DNA from: Anaerofustis butyriciformans
GTDB lineage: Bacteria; Bacillota; Clostridia; Eubacteriales; Anaerofustaceae
Assembly (NCBI RefSeq): GCF_036289385.1
Contig: NZ_JAYFFH010000001.1
Span: forward strand, 496,001 to 560,000
DNA: 64,000 nucleotides
Direction of reading: 5' to 3'
Shown here piece after piece: positions 61,001-64,000 of this stretch. The notes beneath the pieces are model-generated. The model ran no database searches. It had not been told where the DNA came from and saw only the letters and a list, made by a program, of their open reading frames with translations. The first letter of the stretch is position 1. Each line of letters starts with the position of its first letter. A program made the translations under genes and the position numbers.

Positions 61001-63597
61001 TCAAATGCTTGTGAAAGACCTCCCCATCCAACATATTTAGATAGTATTTCTTGTTCTTCTGGAGTAGCAAATCTATCTTCTTCTTCGCATTTTTTTAAAA
61101 TCTTAATTGCATCAACATTATTATTAAATTTCTCTCTTGGAGTACCTTCTCCTAATCTATCATCAGATATTCTAAACTGACTACGATTGACAGTAGGTAT
61201 TTCTGGGTGTATATCAAAACTTCTTATTCTATTACTTTTTTTCTTTTCAAATTCTGGAACAATTATTTCTTCTTTTTCTATATTTTCTTCAATAAACGTT
61301 TCTTTTTGTTCCTTTTTCGTATGTTCTTCAGCATTATTTTCTTCTTGTTTTTGCTTTTGAATTTCACTTATTTTAACTTTAAGATGGTCATTAGCAGGAT
61401 TTTCTTTAACTTTTTTGTCAAAGTCTTCTTTTGACATTTCACGATTAAATAATGGGTATTGGTAATCATATAGAACTATATTAGAAATCCCAATATTTAG
61501 TATTTCATATTCATCTGCTCCAATATAAACCTTATCCCCTAAATGATATTGATACTCGTATTCTTCTTCAGTTTGTTCTAATAAAATGTTGTCTGCAAGG
61601 TTTTTACTTGCCTCTATAAACTCTCTTTCTTGTTCTTCTTTTTCAAGCCAATTAGGATATTCTTCTAATTCTTTTTTATTTAAGTATCTATCTTCGTGAA
61701 TAAGCGTTTTTATTCTATTGGCAATATAATTCCACTTAAATAATTGTTCTTTAGCACTAGCATCAAAATAACCACGATTAAAACGCATTCCTTTTGCATC
61801 ATAACTAACACCTATACCAGATCCTTTTACAGTATGAGTTGCTCCTCCCATACCATAAGAATTTTTAAGATAATTTATACTTTCTTCTGCTGATAAACTT
61901 TTTTGAAATACCTCATAAGTTCTGTACTTTGTTTCGGTATGTTGTTCAGTTAAATATTTATCTATAAATTCTTGAGTAAATTCTAAATCTGATACCATCT
62001 TTTCACTATTGTCATCAATAAAACTTAATTGGTCTGTTATACTTGGCAAAGGCTCAATTCTATCATTTAACTGATTTAGCAATATCATTGAATCATAATG
62101 ATAAGTTAAATCTTCCCAACTTACTAAAGTTTCTGTATCTCTTGATAAAAAATTACCTTTCCAAAATAAAATACCGTTGTCAAAAGTTTTATAACCATAC
62201 ATCTGGTCATCAACTATAACACCGGTATAATCTGAATTAAACATTTCTTTAAGAAATTCTGCTCTTTTACTAATATCTTTCTCATTAGCAAAATAATCTT
62301 TTATTTCTTTGTTTGATTTTCTTATATGTGGGGTTGTACTTAATATTTGATTTATCTTTTCTTCTACTACAACATAAGGATGATGTTCTGTTGCATTATA
62401 AACATTTAAGCGTAAATCAATTCGTTCATTACTATCTCCTCTGCTGACAACTTCAAGTTGTTCATCATTTGTACCCACTTCATTTGGTCTTGTTGTTTCA
62501 AACTCTCTGTTATATTCTCTTTGGCTTTCATCTCTGATACTATTTGTTCTATCCTCTCCATTGCTGTTTGTTGAATATGCATTAAATGTTGTGGAAGTTG
62601 ATTGCTCATTAGTAGAGTTGTGTATAGAGATTTCTTGTTCTCTTTCAAGTATCTTAACCTCATCATTGCGTATTTGCCCTCCACTTGAATCTTGTTTTCC
62701 GGTACTGTTAAGTTCGGTATCTCGTAATCCCCTTGACGTGTGTAAGTTATATTCATTATTATTCCTCCTTTCAATAGTATTTCTGCTTTCGCTTATATCA
62801 TAAGATAAATTACTGTCTATATCAAATGTGCGAATTTTATTTATTTCATTAATTCGCAGATTTTTAATAGTATTATATATTTCACGAAGTCCCATTTCGG
62901 ATATTTCACTTGTTGCTACACCAATTCTCGTTATTGTATCAAAACTATCAAAATTTAATAAATCACTAAAATCGCTACTTGTAAAATATTCATTTGGATT
63001 TAATCCACATCTTTTAATTATTGAAAATGCAATACTATTTTCTAATGCCTTTTGAAATAATACTTTTATATTTTCATTATCTAATGATTCAAGAGAACTA
63101 TTTTCTTTATAGAATATTAAATCATCTAAATAATCTTGTATATTATCTTCAACAATTATTTTTGATACCGACTTAATTGCAAGTCCCAGAGAACTTTTAT
63201 CAGCAAGTTCTCCGTACTTATTTTCTAATGACTCAATAATATCTAATTCATAAGGTTTTGAAACTGACCATAATCTAAAACTTTTACCAAGTTTACTATT
63301 GGTATCTGCAATATCAAATACATATCTTAAATTAGTATAACCATTTTCTTCAGACAAAAGAGCAATTCCTTTTGCACCACGATTAACCCATCTACCAACT
63401 TGTTTATTCCAAGCCTCTATTTTTGCACAGGCTATTGCCGTAGGTTTTTGTGCATAAATTAAAACTTGATCATTGAAAGGATATTTGTAGTTCATTGCAG
63501 CACATTCCAAAAAAGACATCCAATCTTCAGGAGAACTGCTTATTTTAGTTAAAGTTTCTCCATAAAGGTCTGTAATTAGTCTTAATTTACTTGCCAT
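58006..63597 (-). pseudogene. 5' part of giant methylase-helicase gene, split by the Tn4451-like element
   Basis: 1863 codons remain. Order: N-terminal ArdC/LPD-like domain (1-250), a polar linker (~270-400) that also encodes tnpV in another frame, further LPD-type domains, an N6-adenine methyltransferase domain (NILEPSCGIGNFIG ~920; NVPFG ~985) and a helicase RecA1 domain with LLAHEVGAGKTFEMV (~1595), IFVDEAHYYKNL (DEAH, ~1750) and FATGTPVSNSMVEL. After AIELSPEG the frame enters the element and ends YTLVGR-stop. The RecA2 half is at 40406-42013. Intact homologues are ~2400 residues and are typical of clostridial ICEs. The protein may still methylate DNA, but helicase activity is lost. Confidence 0.88.
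62406..62756 (-). CDS. tnpV: TnpV-family gene overprinted inside the helicase gene
   Basis: A 116-residue protein in a different frame of the same strand as the helicase gene: NITYTRQGDYEIPNLTVPEN, KYAMMRLRYLKENKKSLYTTLLMSNQLPQHL, ENITESLKQQDQMKWVQMMNNL and SAEEIVMNELIYA. It aligns end to end with the two free-standing TnpV proteins of this window. AAAGGAGGAATAAT precedes the ATG (62754-62756), a near-perfect ribosome site inside another gene. In the helicase frame the same bases give a polar, low-complexity linker. Both readings look real, so this is an overlapping gene. Confidence 0.85.
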   Translation of the reverse strand: MNITYTRQGDYEIPNLTVPENKIQVEGKYAMMRLRYLKENKKSLYTTLLMSNQLPQHLMHIQQTAMERIEQIVSEMKAKENITESLKQQDQMKWVQMMNNLKLSAEEIVMNELIYA

Positions 63598-63626
63598 ATT
63601 ACACCTCCTATTCTAAATTAGACTAT

Positions 63627-63968
63627 TTATTCATTTGCCATTTTTTCTTCTTTTATTTTTTCTCTTACTTGCATCAATACATCAAAGTAATTTGTTTCAA
63701 CAGAAATCATATCCTCTATTCCATAAAATAAAATATAAAATAAATCTACTATTTCATTGTTATAAAGTCTAATATCTACTTTTGTTTCCTCATTTTCATT
63801 TTTTATTGGAACACTATATCTTAACAATTTTTCTTTTAATTTTGCTGATTTTTTTGAATAAAGTTCATTATCAGAATTTATTATATTTTCCAATATCTCA
63901 TTAAGTTTATTAAACTCATTTATGTTTAGTTTTATTTTAATTGGTGGTATTCTTTTTGAATAAGCCAT
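63627..63968 (-). CDS. Unknown small ICE protein
   Basis: A 113-residue protein: KRIPPIKIKLNINEFNKLNEILENIIN, SAKLKEKLLRYSVPI, DIRLYNNEIVDLFYILFYGIED. Mostly helical, no known motif. It precedes the helicase gene by ~30 bp in the same operon, a place often filled by small unnamed ICE genes. AGGAGGAAAAT precedes the ATG. Confidence 0.6.
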   Translation of the reverse strand: MAYSKRIPPIKIKLNINEFNKLNEILENIINSDNELYSKKSAKLKEKLLRYSVPIKNENEETKVDIRLYNNEIVDLFYILFYGIEDMISVETNYFDVLMQVREKIKEEKMANE

Positions 63969-64000
63969 ATCATTTTCCTCCTATCTTTCCATATCTTTAT

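Noticed and set aside
1..64000. CRISPR arrays, retrons, diversity-generating retroelements, tRNA or rRNA genes
   Set aside because: No regularly spaced repeats, no reverse transcriptase motif (YADD type), and no cloverleaf or rRNA sequence were seen on reading both strands.

Overview
The window is a multiply nested, multidrug-resistance mobile region from a low-GC Bacillota, most likely a gut or animal-associated anaerobe (Clostridia or Erysipelotrichia type). Reasons: a very AT-rich conjugative backbone with a Gram-positive type IV secretion set (PrgI, VirB4, VirB6, Maff2, VirD4, PcfB, MobC, relaxase), strong AGGAGG ribosome sites throughout, and Tn4451-type serine-recombinase elements. No rRNA, tRNA, CRISPR array or housekeeping locus is visible, so species cannot be assigned.

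Layout. (1) 1-10.2 kb: remains of a type 1 BREX phage-defence operon read leftwards. pglZ runs off the left edge, only the 3' end of pglX is left, and at 10.2 kb only the first ~43 codons of brxA remain. The missing BREX core is replaced by 7.7 kb carrying two paralogous tyrosine recombinases, an excisionase-like gene, a sigma-like gene and a complete bacitracin-resistance set bcrR-bcrA-bcrB-bcrD with its two BcrR operators. (2) 10.4-12.5 kb: small AT-rich regulators and two unknown genes. (3) 12.82-21.12 kb: an 8.3 kb GC-richer mobilizable element with a serine recombinase, MobV relaxase, RepA-like protein, ANT-type aminoglycoside nucleotidyltransferase and an unknown kinase. It splits a small XRE regulator gene exactly. 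(4) 21.3-42.0 kb and 58.0-64.0 kb: the conjugative backbone on the minus strand, carrying an erm gene and a VOC-padR-tet operon as inserts. (5) 42.01-58.03 kb: a Tn4451-family element (tnpX, tnpV, cat, tnpY/tnpZ-like genes, tnpW) sitting inside the giant helicase-methylase gene of the backbone. It is itself interrupted at 45.9-54.7 kb by a tyrosine-integrase mobilizable element carrying aph(3')-IIIa.

Six resistance determinants (bcrRABD, ANT(9)/(3'')-type, erm, tet, cat, aph(3')-IIIa) therefore sit in at least four units. The conjugative backbone could mobilize all of them, but its virB4 is frameshifted in an A8 tract and its helicase gene is split, so self-transfer may be impaired.

The most unusual observations are: a tnpV-family gene with its own perfect Shine-Dalgarno overprinted inside the helicase gene; recurrent 12-bp motifs (AAATTGTAATTT on one side, AAATTACTATTT on the other) that bracket inserted gene modules of the backbone; a ~153-bp structured direct repeat flanking the kinase gene; exact, reconstructable insertion points for the nested elements; and a BREX locus gutted around a recombinase pair.
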